From Dinoroseobacter sp013215265 (lineage in GTDB: Bacteria > Pseudomonadota > Alphaproteobacteria > Rhodobacterales > Rhodobacteraceae), in the NCBI GenBank assembly GCA_963691755.1, contig OY829366.1, forward strand, positions 2,728,001 through 2,792,000: a stretch of 64,000 nt of DNA, in the 5' to 3' direction. Below the pieces are notes generated by a model that saw only the letters and a list, made by a program, of their open reading frames with translations, made no database searches and was not told where the DNA came from. This document shows positions 43,801 to 52,243 of this stretch, one piece after another (the stretch's first letter is position 1; each line of letters starts with the position of its first letter). A program made the translations under genes and the position numbers.

Positions 43801-46800
43801 TGCAATCCTGAAACTACTCCCGTTCTTAGAAAAACGTGCACGCAATGCGTCGTGCCGCGCAACCACGTCATTCAATGAACTAAAGAGCAAATCGTGATCA
43901 AGTGTCCCTCTTATTGTGAGCGATACGCTTTCGTTGAAGCTTGTTGCGGCCGTATCACTCAGTTGATGAACCATCCAGATTTCGCGTTGGGCTTCCGTCA
44001 GAGGAATGTCCTGCGCCGCCGCTGGAGACTTCACCGTCTCGGTTTCCGCAGCCAATATTCCCACCGATTGCAGGCGATCCAATGCAACTTCAAAGGCTTT
44101 CAAAACTTTTGCGCATTCTGCATCGCCATGTTCAGTGGTCAGGAACCCGCAGAACCCATCGAGCAGGTGCACGCCTTGCAGACGCATCAGCGGATAAAGC
44201 AATGTCGCGCGCGGATCATGTTGCGTGGTTTTGATCACAAACCAGCTTGAATAATGCTTTACCAGCGGGGGCAGCCCACGCTGTTCCATCGCCGCGTTCA
44301 TGGAATTGGCGAGCGCCTTTGCGCGATCGGCGCTGTCCACCCAAAGCTTGTCGCCTTGTGTCTCCAGATAATCCAGCACGGCGTCGACGGCCGCCACAAC
44401 CAGCGGATGACGCACAAAGGTTCCCGCAAAGAAGGTCGGGGCAACCGTAGGTTCACTGTCATCGCCATAGGTCCAATCCCCTCCATCAAGGGCATCCATG
44501 AACCGAGCGTTCCCTGCAAGAACACCGATGGGCATGCCCCCACCCACGACTTTACCATACGTGGCCATATCAGGCTGGATATCCCAAACCCCTTGCATCC
44601 CTTTGGCATGGGTCCTGAAGCCTGTGACGACTTCATCAATGACCAGCGCTGCGCCATTTTCCTGCGTCAGGTCCCGAAGCGCGCGTACAAAATCTGCAGG
44701 GCGCAGTTCCGGGTTACGACTTTGGACCGGCTCCACGACCACGGCAGCGATGTCGTCGCCATTGGCATTTATCCAATCAAGCGTGCTGTCGGCGCCATAT
44801 TCCAGCACCACCATGTTCGACACGGCCGCCCGTGGAATGCCCGGCGCTATGGGAAGGGCTGCAGGGTTTGTGCCACGTGTGCGCCCTTTCACCAAAACCT
44901 CATCAAATTGACCGTGATAGTCGTTTGAGAAGACAACTACTTGTTCGCGTCCCGTCACCGCACGCGCAAGGCGCATCGCGGCCATGACAGCTTCAGATCC
45001 GGTGTTGCAGAACGTCACCCGTTCATGACCCACCATTTTGGCAAATCGCTCGGCAACGGGGCCCGCCTGGTCAGCCTGCGGGCCCAGCGCATAGCCCTTT
45101 TCAAGCTGAGACTTGACAGCGTCTGAAACAAAATCAGGCGCGTGACCAAACGCCGTCTGACCAAATCCGTTCACCAGATCTACAAAACGGTTCCCGTCGA
45201 CATCTTCGATCCAGGCCCCTTTGGATTTTTCCGCAACAATTGGGAAGGTCAGTTCCTTCCATTCAGGCCGGAAGCCTGCAACGCTGCGAGGATCGGCATG
45301 GGCTTTGCGATAAGATTGCGTATGAGCCTTGGACCCCGCGAATTTGGCGGAATATTCCTGAGCAAGGTCTTCTGCAAAGCGCAGTTGTACATCATTCAGG
45401 TCCGCACCGCTTGTGTTTGGCCCGCGACCAAACTTGAATGCCTTGGACTTGCCTTGCACAGGCTCGTCATTTGGTTTGGGCTTGGCAGCTTGAGGCTTTG
45501 ACTGAGTTTCGGTCTGAGGGGCAATGGCTGCGGGCTTTGGCTGATGCATGGCAGCGGGTGTCGCAACCTGGCCTCCCGCCAAAGCACGCATTTGTTCAGC
45601 AAATACGTTTTGCATGGTCAGCAACTGCGCTTGCGCAACTGCAGCAACATCACCTCCCAAAGATGGGTTTATAGAAGGAGCGGCTGGACTATTCGCCATC
45701 TGCGCCTCGATCAAACTGGCCGGTGCCGCGACTTCAATCTCATCCGCCTTTTCTGTAACGTCCTCCGGCAATACAGCATCGATATGTGCAGACAATGCGC
45801 CGATCGTCGGGTGGTCGCTCAGCATTTCGCGGAATGACATATCCACCCCGTAAGTCTTCGAAATTGCCTGGGATGCCTGCCCCATGAACAAGCTGTCAAA
45901 CCCAAGCTCGAGGAAAGGAACATCCAATTCAGAGAGGCCAAGTTCCTCGCCCGAAAGATCTGCAAAAAGCTGTGTTACTTCCGTTCTAAGGCGCGCGATG
46001 CGAGGTGTGCTTTGGGACATGGACGGAGCCTCCTGGGCGGGAATTGTGGCTGGTGTCGGAACAAAAGGTTTGGGGGGCACAGGCTTCAGGTCTTCTGTCG
46101 CTATCGACGCCATTGGTTCGACCCAGTGGCGCTTACGCATGAAAACAGGACCTGGAAGCGAAACTTTTTGGTGGCCAGCATTGGTGACTTTTCGCCAATC
46201 TATTGGAACGCCAGCACACCATAGGTCACCAATCGCCTCAGCAATTTTCTGCGAAGGATCGAACTGTGCATCGGCACCTGGCATCGATGTGGTGGTGCCC
46301 GCGTATTGATCGCGCTTGAGCGTTTGGGTCACAAAAGTCGAGAGCGCGTTTCCTGGACCAACCTCGAGAAGCATCCCTGACCTGGTGTCGGCGACGCTTT
46401 CAAGAGCATCTGCAAACCTTACCGACGCACGCGCCTGTCCCGCCCAATATGACGGATCTGTCGCTTCGTCCGCGGAAAGGGCTTTTCCTGTGACAGTCGA
46501 TATGATTTCGATCTGAGGTGGATAAAGCGATACTGACCGTATCACCTCAAGCAGCCCGTCACCAACGGCGTCCATCATGCTCGAATGGAAAGCATGCGAT
46601 GTATGAAGGCGTCGGTGCATAAGCCCTGCACCGCTCAACTTTGCCTCCAACTCACCGATCACCTCTTCCGGACCAGACAAGACCTGCAATTTCGGCGCGT
46701 TCGCTGCGGCGAGATCAACGATACCAAGATAGGGTTCAATTGCCTTCAGAGACGCGCGCACCGAGAGCATCGCGCCCGGTGGCTGCGCCTGCATCAGCGC

Positions 46801-49074
46801 CCCGCGTTTGGCCACGAGTGTCAGTGCGTCTTCAAACGACATGATATCCGCTAAGGCGGCGGCCACGAACTCTCCGACAGAATGTCCGAGCATATGCGTT
46901 GGCGTAATGCCCTTCTCACGCCAGAGCTTGGCCATCGCGTAAGAGACCAAAAACAGAGCGGGTTGTGCGCGCGAGGTTTGGCGCAATGCCTCTGCTGCCT
47001 CCGAAGATTTATCCTCGCCAACGAGCAAATCCCGTAAGCAATCATCGGAACCGAACTGCGCGCGTAACACATCAAATCCAGCGTCGAGCACATGCCTGAA
47101 AACCTGATTTTTCGCGTAAAGCCCCGCCGCCATCCCAGGGTACTGCGCACCCTGCCCGGGAAACATGAAGCAAACCGGTACCGTATCTAATGCGCGTCTT
47201 GGCGCGCTTGGTTTGGACTTCAGGGCGGCTATCGCGCTTGATTTGGATTTCGCAGCAACAGCGAACCGGAAAGCATGCTGCTGGCGACCATTTTGCAAGG
47301 TATTGGCAACATCCGCGAGCACTAAGCCTGTGTCCGCTTCCAAAGCCGCGGCAAGGTTCTGCACCGCGATGCCCAGAGCTTCCGAAGTTTTGGCAGACAG
47401 GGGTAAAATCTGAAGATCATCAACTTTGTCGGCGTCACATACTGCTGGCTCCGGCGCTTCCTCGAGAACCAGATGCACATTGGTTCCACCTACACCAAAT
47501 CCACTTACTCCAGCGCGCAACGGACCAGTTCCAGTCCAAGACAGCCCACCGTCAGGAACAAAGAACGGGCCGCCTTCGAAATCGATCCGTGGATTTGGCG
47601 ATTTGAAATGAGCCACGGGTGGGATTTCGCGCGCCCTAAACATTTCAAGGACCTTGATCGCGCTGACGACACCAGCCGCAGCATCAAGGTGACCGACGTT
47701 CCCTTTCACCGAACCAATCGCAATTGATCCAGAGGCCGCTGCACCGCCAAATGCCTCGGTCAGCCCTCTGATTTCAATTGGGTCCCCCAAAGGTGTCGCA
47801 GTTCCATGGCATTCGATATAGCTGATCGAAGACGGGTTGATGTCTGCGTCTTTGTGGGCCATCGCGATGGCCTCGGCTTGGCCTTGAACAGACGGTGCCG
47901 TGAATGCGATTTTGTCTGCGCCGTCGTTGTTGATACCGACGCCTTTGATCACGCCCAGAATACGATCCTTGTCGCGGACGGCCTTCGACAAGGTCTTCAG
48001 CACCAAAACACCCGCACCATGCCCGAAGACCGTACCGCCCGCATCCTTGTCAAATGGTCGACACAAACCATCAGTAGAGGCCATGCCTCCTTCTTTTGCG
48101 ACATACCCGCGGTTCTGAGGGAAAGTAATTGAAACACCGCCAGCAAGGGCCGCTTCACACTGGCCAGCCCGTAAGGCGGTGATAGCCTGTGCAATCGCGG
48201 TCAGCGACGTCGAGCAAGTCGTCGACACCGAAATCGCAGGTCCCTTCAGGTTCAGCTTGAAAGCCACCCGCGTTGCCAAAGTGTCTGCAATGTTGCCCGT
48301 GAAGGCGTTGTAGTTTTCCAGTTGAAAGCCTGACGTGAAGCCGTCAACAGCCTTACGGTCGCGTAGCACATTGTTGTGGAGATACGTGCTGTGCGTGGCC
48401 CCGGCATAAACGCCGATCGACTTACCCTCGCGCGCAACATCAACTGCGGCATCCTCTAGTGCTTGGGCACAAAGCTCCAGAAAAATACGTGCTTGCGGGT
48501 CCATTTGATCGGCTTCGGTCGGCAGAATCCCAAAATACTTTGCATCGAATTGATCGACGTCTTTCAGAACCGACCGCGCTGGAACATAGTTTGGGTCAGA
48601 GCGGATATCTGCACCGTGAGTGTCTTCCAGTTCAGAAGGTTCAAAGCGATCAATCAGATTATCGCCGTTTTGGATGTGTTTCCAGAATTTTGCACTGGTT
48701 TCAGCGCCAGGTAAGCGTGCTGCGTAGCCAATGATCGCGATGGCGCGTTCGTCGTTAATCTCTTCGGTTTTCCGGCGCTTGGACGATTGCGGCGGCGCAT
48801 CGGGCGTCCGCCCAACCTGATCCGCGATGGCTCTGGCCAGATCTCCGAGCCTTGGCGTTTCAAACATTTGGGTCATGTCCAGTTCGACGCCCAACGCCTT
48901 TTGCATGCGGCTCCGCGCCGTAACCAAGGTCATCGAGGTCCCACCCGCTTCGAAGAACGTCACATCGTCAGCGATCTGGCCGCAATGCAGCAAGTCATCC
49001 CAGATTGCGCAGACAATCCTACGTATTTCTGAAGCATCGCGCTGGGAGGCGTTCCCGTTGACAGGGTGCTGCAT
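40873..49074 (-). CDS. Hybrid PKS-NRPS megasynthase: ACP-KS-AT-ACP-aminotransferase-C-A-PCP
   Basis: A 2733-residue assembly-line protein. ACP1 (15-90, Ser47 in AGGTSM); ketosynthase (110-545, Cys287 in TTCSTS, His423, His462); acyltransferase (630-930, Ser732 in GHSVG, HAFH at 827-830, the malonyl-CoA type); ACP2 (1025-1100, Ser1061 in LGFDSLF); an Ala/Pro/Gln-rich linker (1105-1215); a class III PLP aminotransferase (1230-1670, Lys1508 in TYGKVVGGG); condensation (1690-2120, HHIVCDG); adenylation (2140-2630); PCP (2645-2715, Ser2674). No KR, DH or ER and no thioesterase. Expected chemistry: a starter on ACP1 is extended by one malonyl unit, the beta-ketone becomes a beta-amine, and this is joined to the amino acid chosen by the A domain. 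The A-domain code reads D-I-L-Q-L-G-M-I-W-K, close to glycine codes. The domain order recalls iturin/mycosubtilin synthetases but lacks their acyl ligase. AGGA precedes the ATG. Release must rely on the facing C-PCP-TE protein. Confidence 0.93.
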   Translation of the reverse strand: MQHPVNGNASQRDASEIRRIVCAIWDDLLHCGQIADDVTFFEAGGTSMTLVTARSRMQKALGVELDMTQMFETPRLGDLARAIADQVGRTPDAPPQSSKRRKTEEINDERAIAIIGYAARLPGAETSAKFWKHIQNGDNLIDRFEPSELEDTHGADIRSDPNYVPARSVLKDVDQFDAKYFGILPTEADQMDPQARIFLELCAQALEDAAVDVAREGKSIGVYAGATHSTYLHNNVLRDRKAVDGFTSGFQLENYNAFTGNIADTLATRVAFKLNLKGPAISVSTTCSTSLTAIAQAITALRAGQCEAALAGGVSITFPQNRGYVAKEGGMASTDGLCRPFDKDAGGTVFGHGAGVLVLKTLSKAVRDKDRILGVIKGVGINNDGADKIAFTAPSVQGQAEAIAMAHKDADINPSSISYIECHGTATPLGDPIEIRGLTEAFGGAAASGSIAIGSVKGNVGHLDAAAGVVSAIKVLEMFRAREIPPVAHFKSPNPRIDFEGGPFFVPDGGLSWTGTGPLRAGVSGFGVGGTNVHLVLEEAPEPAVCDADKVDDLQILPLSAKTSEALGIAVQNLAAALEADTGLVLADVANTLQNGRQQHAFRFAVAAKSKSSAIAALKSKPSAPRRALDTVPVCFMFPGQGAQYPGMAAGLYAKNQVFRHVLDAGFDVLRAQFGSDDCLRDLLVGEDKSSEAAEALRQTSRAQPALFLVSYAMAKLWREKGITPTHMLGHSVGEFVAAALADIMSFEDALTLVAKRGALMQAQPPGAMLSVRASLKAIEPYLGIVDLAAANAPKLQVLSGPEEVIGELEAKLSGAGLMHRRLHTSHAFHSSMMDAVGDGLLEVIRSVSLYPPQIEIISTVTGKALSADEATDPSYWAGQARASVRFADALESVADTRSGMLLEVGPGNALSTFVTQTLKRDQYAGTTTSMPGADAQFDPSQKIAEAIGDLWCAGVPIDWRKVTNAGHQKVSLPGPVFMRKRHWVEPMASIATEDLKPVPPKPFVPTPATIPAQEAPSMSQSTPRIARLRTEVTQLFADLSGEELGLSELDVPFLELGFDSLFMGQASQAISKTYGVDMSFREMLSDHPTIGALSAHIDAVLPEDVTEKADEIEVAAPASLIEAQMANSPAAPSINPSLGGDVAAVAQAQLLTMQNVFAEQMRALAGGQVATPAAMHQPKPAAIAPQTETQSKPQAAKPKPNDEPVQGKSKAFKFGRGPNTSGADLNDVQLRFAEDLAQEYSAKFAGSKAHTQSYRKAHADPRSVAGFRPEWKELTFPIVAEKSKGAWIEDVDGNRFVDLVNGFGQTAFGHAPDFVSDAVKSQLEKGYALGPQADQAGPVAERFAKMVGHERVTFCNTGSEAVMAAMRLARAVTGREQVVVFSNDYHGQFDEVLVKGRTRGTNPAALPIAPGIPRAAVSNMVVLEYGADSTLDWINANGDDIAAVVVEPVQSRNPELRPADFVRALRDLTQENGAALVIDEVVTGFRTHAKGMQGVWDIQPDMATYGKVVGGGMPIGVLAGNARFMDALDGGDWTYGDDSEPTVAPTFFAGTFVRHPLVVAAVDAVLDYLETQGDKLWVDSADRAKALANSMNAAMEQRGLPPLVKHYSSWFVIKTTQHDPRATLLYPLMRLQGVHLLDGFCGFLTTEHGDAECAKVLKAFEVALDRLQSVGILAAETETVKSPAAAQDIPLTEAQREIWMVHQLSDTAATSFNESVSLTIRGTLDHDLLFSSLNDVVARHDALRARFSKNGSSFRIAKDSAATPEIIDLRGEANVDKALSAFLSKDAHRPVDLISGPPIRATLVRLTDDKHVFVLTAHHIVCDGWSFNTVINDLAAIYSARISQSDPDLAAAPSFAAYAQSDTTRTATQETRDYWADILSNVPDLPDLPTDRPRTAQRSFNGNTVSIDIPADRIARLKKAGGKLGATLYSTVLAGLQITLGRIAGSQEVVLCTPMGGQAQLDDQSLVGHLVNFLPIRADFDLEEAVGDHVKRAADAVMAAQDHSAYTLGTMVRDLNVPRHLNRLPISEVQYNLERVAENLKLGTAEAEMRGNPKAGVNYDLFFNCVEGPKGLRIEVDHNADLFDGSTVARWAQHLGSVLEAICESPATPIKNLPLLSAEEEKAFAHQFNATEMDFDRQMTVHDLISAQVEKSPDQIAVTGSDRSLTYRELAERSDSVASHIQSQVSGRGQRIGVALPRDTELLVGLLGVLKAGHTYVPLDPSQPVERQRTVLKTAEAKAVLCPETAGVDLTLSSDCIAIDPSKAASGVTPHSADISGDQAAYVIFTSGSTGTPKGVEIPHSAVVNFLLSMARQPGLTAADKLLSVTTVSFDIAVLELFLPLTVGAQVEIATREDVLDGFRLVERLEAGDITVMQATPTLWAMLLEAGLSLKPGLKLLAGGEPIAADLAEGLLKGGVDLWNMYGPTETTIWSSVQRLQLGQPVTIGAPIANTQLHVLDANDQLCVPGQVGELNIGGDGLALGYLGQPDLTASAFRDVKIAGQHTRLYKTGDLAIREADGHLRLLGRRDGQIKLRGFRIELGEIEARLRAHPSVSAAAVALAKGSSGIDQLAAYVVPQNNEDLDQDMLKRSLADQLPDYMVPTAWSVVEALPQTTNGKLDRKALPSLRTEGSAPKKAVDLPSGETETKIAAIWGTVLGLENTSVTATLFQLGTDSLGIFRLAARLMEAGFEIEARDVFANPSVRALAAHIDAAKPNKPKRPSLKDFTRTPRTGT

Positions 49075-49574
49075 AAACCAGTCCTACATTCCGGCGCGGC
49101 CGCTCCTCACAAGGGATCGCGTGCCCGCAAACACAATTGCAGTCTTGCAGTGCCCGCCCCCTGACCCTGGCAGACCCTGAATTCATAGCAAATCAGTGAA
49201 ATTCCGGCGATAGAATACAGCCTATTTATGGCGCAAGGATACGTTTTCAGTCGCATCATTATACCGTATCATATTGCTTTTATTTAATTTTAAGTTAGGC
49301 CTCAGATCTGGCAGCGCCTGAACTGATGGAACCAATCAACCAAGTCGTGGTTCATTGTTGCGAAGTACCGGAAAGCCAACCCATTATCTTTGGCTTTGAC
49401 GGCCAAGGCGACATTTTTCTTGTGCTTAAACCCGATTTCCTGCGCAGCTTTCTGACACAGATTTAGTCAAGCGCGATGATGGCACACATTGTGCATCTGA
49501 ACAGACTTTGGACAGTGGTAGGAGCAGTGTTCGAGGCCGCGTTTCCGCATTTTTTTTAAGATGCGCTTCGACCG
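49075..49574. other. 500-bp intergenic region with an unassigned small open frame
   Basis: Between the megasynthase start and the sitD stop. The right side of 49075 should carry the megasynthase promoter; 49225-49300 is notably AT-rich. On the minus strand 49302-49466 is open for 54 codons after a stop and reads as a basic, protein-like segment (GFKHKKNVALAVKAKD, then FATMNHDLVDWFHQF) but has no ATG/GTG start of convincing position. It may be the remains of a lost gene. No tRNA, terminator or repeat was recognised in the region. Confidence 0.4.
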
Positions 49575-50417
49575 TTATGGCTCTCGCATTTCAGCGCGGC
49601 TGTTGAGGATCTGGCGCCGTACAAAGACAATGACGAATACAAGCGTCAACAGAAGGATAATCGTCGGTGCAGGGGCGCTATCGAGGAAAAAGCTGGCATA
49701 TGTCCCCAGCAACATCGCGCTCATGCAAACCAGCACGGACACCCAGAGCATTTGCGAGAACTTTCGAACAACAAGAAATGCAATTGCGCCCGGCGCGATC
49801 AGGAGGCCGATGGCAAGGATAAGCCCAACGGCAGAGAGTGTGGCAACGATCGTCAGTGACAAAGCGGCAAGAAGCCCATAGTGCAACCAACCTACCCAAA
49901 GTCCTGACGCCTTTGCCTGGGCCGGATCAAAACCGTGCAGCAGCAAATCCCGCCATTTCAGAACCAATCCCAGTCCGACAACGCAGGAGATCAGGGCAGA
50001 CGACAGCAATTCAGACCGATCAACGCCCAACATATTTCCAAACAGGATGTGGTCGAGATGTGCGTTTGTTTCGATCGAAACGTAGAGCACGATCCCCAGT
50101 CCGAACATCCCAGAAAATACAACGCCCATCACCGTATCTTGTTTTATCCGACTGTTGTCAGACACGTATCCTGTCGCCAAAGCGCAGACCATTCCTGCAA
50201 CGAATGCCCCAAGCAAAAGTGGCGCTCCAATGACGTAGGCCAAAACGATCCCGGGCAGCACAGCATGAGAGACCGCGTCTCCCATCAAAGCCCACCCCTT
50301 CAACACAAGGAAACACGATAGCAACGCGGTTGGAACAGACACGATCATTGAGATCAGAAATGCGTTCTGCATGAATCCAAACCGAAACGGCAACAGAAGC
50401 ATTTCAAGGTCGATCAT
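49575..50417 (-). CDS. sitD: Manganese/metal ABC transporter permease, second subunit (SitD type)
   Basis: A 280-residue ABC-3 family permease with seven to eight hydrophobic helices. The family segments LVLKGWALMGDAVSHAVLPGIVLAYVIG and GLLIAPGAIAFLVV are present. It overlaps the sitC stop as ATGA and is the last gene of the operon. With SitC it forms the inner-membrane channel for Mn(II), possibly also Fe(II) or Zn(II). Confidence 0.88.
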   Translation of the reverse strand: MIDLEMLLLPFRFGFMQNAFLISMIVSVPTALLSCFLVLKGWALMGDAVSHAVLPGIVLAYVIGAPLLLGAFVAGMVCALATGYVSDNSRIKQDTVMGVVFSGMFGLGIVLYVSIETNAHLDHILFGNMLGVDRSELLSSALISCVVGLGLVLKWRDLLLHGFDPAQAKASGLWVGWLHYGLLAALSLTIVATLSAVGLILAIGLLIAPGAIAFLVVRKFSQMLWVSVLVCMSAMLLGTYASFFLDSAPAPTIILLLTLVFVIVFVRRQILNSRAEMREP

Positions 50418-51301
50418 GATCCAACCTCGGAACCTAAACCCGCAGAAGGGCCCACATCATGAACCTTGGATCTTCGACGCGCAGCGATCAGCCCATGCTT
50501 TGGCGCAAAAACAAACGCGGCAAGGAAAACAAGCGTCATAAGACACACGATGATGCCACCCGTAGCACCATCGATAAAAAAGCTCAGATAAGCTCCGAAG
50601 AAGCTACAAAGGGCCCCGATCAAAACCGAGACAATCAAAAGCCGGGGGAACCGGTCGCACAACAAATAGGCGGTTGCCCCGGGCGTCACGACCATTGCAA
50701 TCACCAGAAATGCACCAACGGTTTGCATCGCGGCCACGACCGAGGCCGACAACAAAACAAAGAACACTGCCTTCAGCAGATTTGGCCTCAATCCAATTGC
50801 GCGCGCGTGGCTTTCATCAAAGAAGGTGACCATCAGATCCTTCCATTTCGCGATGAGCACAAAAAGCGACACAGCCCCGATGATCGCCAACTGCAGCGTA
50901 TCAGCCGGCGATATGGCCAGAATATTGCCCATCGTAATGGTCTGAACCGACACAGAGACAGGGTTCAGCGATACGATGAAGAGGCCTAAGCCAAAGAAGG
51001 ATGTGAAGATCAAGCCGATTACCACGTCGACTTTCAGGCCGGATCTTTCTGACAGAAACAGCATTGCAGCGGCCGCAAGCCCTCCCGCGAGAAAGGCTCC
51101 CAGCGCAAATGGAAGTCCGAGAATATATGCCCCTGCCACTCCGGGCACGACAGAATGCGCAAGCGCATCCCCAATCAGTGACCAGCCTTTCAGCATCAGA
51201 TACGCGGACAGAAATGCACAAACTGCGCCAACAAGGGACGACACCCACATGGCGTTCGTCATGTAACCGTAACTGAAGGGCTCAAGCAGCGCTTCGATCA
51301 T
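50414..51301 (-). CDS. sitC: Manganese/metal ABC transporter permease, first subunit (SitC type)
   Basis: A 295-residue ABC-3 family permease homologous to its downstream neighbour, with LMLKGWSLIGDALAHSVVPGVAGAYILG and MVVTPGATAYLL and about eight membrane segments. It is coupled on both sides by ATGA overlaps (with the ATPase at 51298-51301 and sitD at 50414-50417). The two-permease layout separates SitABCD/MntABCD from ZnuABC, which has one. Confidence 0.88.
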   Translation of the reverse strand: MIEALLEPFSYGYMTNAMWVSSLVGAVCAFLSAYLMLKGWSLIGDALAHSVVPGVAGAYILGLPFALGAFLAGGLAAAAMLFLSERSGLKVDVVIGLIFTSFFGLGLFIVSLNPVSVSVQTITMGNILAISPADTLQLAIIGAVSLFVLIAKWKDLMVTFFDESHARAIGLRPNLLKAVFFVLLSASVVAAMQTVGAFLVIAMVVTPGATAYLLCDRFPRLLIVSVLIGALCSFFGAYLSFFIDGATGGIIVCLMTLVFLAAFVFAPKHGLIAARRRSKVHDVGPSAGLGSEVGS

Positions 51302-52182
51302 GTCTTGCGGTCCGAACGCTGCGTTTTCTCACCGTATTGAACGAAGGGACGTTCGTCATCGGTGAAGATCGTGACCTCTCGCGCGTCTTCATCATCGTGC
51401 AAGGTATCTCCACCCAAAGTGAAGTGGCGAAGGACGCCACCAAAGGCCAGTTCGAGGTTTTCACGCGTGAATGTCGTTTCCGTAGGACCGTAGCCAAGCA
51501 CCGTGCCCTTCACCAGGATCGTACGATCACAGAATTCCGGCACCGACCCCAGGTTGTGTGTTGAAACAAGCATGACCCGTCCTTCGTCACGCAGCTCTTT
51601 CAGAAGCGCCACGATCTGATCTTCAGTCTGCACATCAACGCCCGTAAATGGCTCATCCAGCAATATGACTTGACCGTTTTGTGCAAGAGCCCGCGCCAGA
51701 AACACGCGCTTGCGCTGGCCGCCGGACAATTCCCCAATTTGTCGGTGTCGAAAGTCCTGCATGTTGACCCGCGCTAAGGCTTGATCAACCGCTTCTCGAT
51801 CTGCTGCGCGTGCGCGGCGCAAGAATCCCATATGACCGTATCGGCCCATCATCACGACATCTTCGACAAGCACCGGAAAGGCCCAATCCACTTCTTCTGA
51901 TTGGGGAACATATGCGACGAGGTTCTTTGCGAGCGCTTCGCTCACTTTCATACCCAAGATACTGATCTCGCCCCTTGAGGCAGGCACGAACCCCATGATC
52001 GCTTTGAATAATGTCGACTTGCCTGCGCCGTTTACACCGACAAGCGCGGTCACGGTGCCTCTTGGAATTTCGAAACTTGCGTCATGTAATGCAGTGTGGC
52101 CGTTTCGATAAACGACCGTTACATCTTTCGCTGTTATGCCCGATGCGGCTGACGCCTGGTTCTGTGCCTGTGCAGCGCTCAT
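51298..52182 (-). CDS. sitB: Manganese/metal ABC transporter ATP-binding protein (SitB type)
   Basis: A 294-residue ATPase with Walker A GVNGAGKST, signature ELSGGQRKRVFLARAL, Walker B VILLDEPFTGVD and switch His in VSTHNLG. The VPQSEEVDWAFPVLVEDVVMMGRYG stretch is typical of manganese/zinc importer ATPases. The C-terminal ~60 residues after GVLRHFTLGG are acidic and longer than in many homologs. It follows sitA after 61 bp. Confidence 0.9.
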   Translation of the reverse strand: MSAAQAQNQASAASGITAKDVTVVYRNGHTALHDASFEIPRGTVTALVGVNGAGKSTLFKAIMGFVPASRGEISILGMKVSEALAKNLVAYVPQSEEVDWAFPVLVEDVVMMGRYGHMGFLRRARAADREAVDQALARVNMQDFRHRQIGELSGGQRKRVFLARALAQNGQVILLDEPFTGVDVQTEDQIVALLKELRDEGRVMLVSTHNLGSVPEFCDRTILVKGTVLGYGPTETTFTRENLELAFGGVLRHFTLGGDTLHDDEDAREVTIFTDDERPFVQYGEKTQRSDRKT

Positions 52183-52243
52183 TCCGGTTCCTTGTTGGTC
52201 GCAGCGCAGCAGACAAAAAATCCGCCATATGCTTGCGGAGTAA

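Noticed and set aside
40873..49074. Iturin/mycosubtilin-type lipopeptide synthetase
   Set aside because: Domain order is similar (ACP-KS-AT-ACP-aminotransferase-C-A) but the N-terminal acyl ligase and the further NRPS modules are absent, so the same product cannot be claimed.
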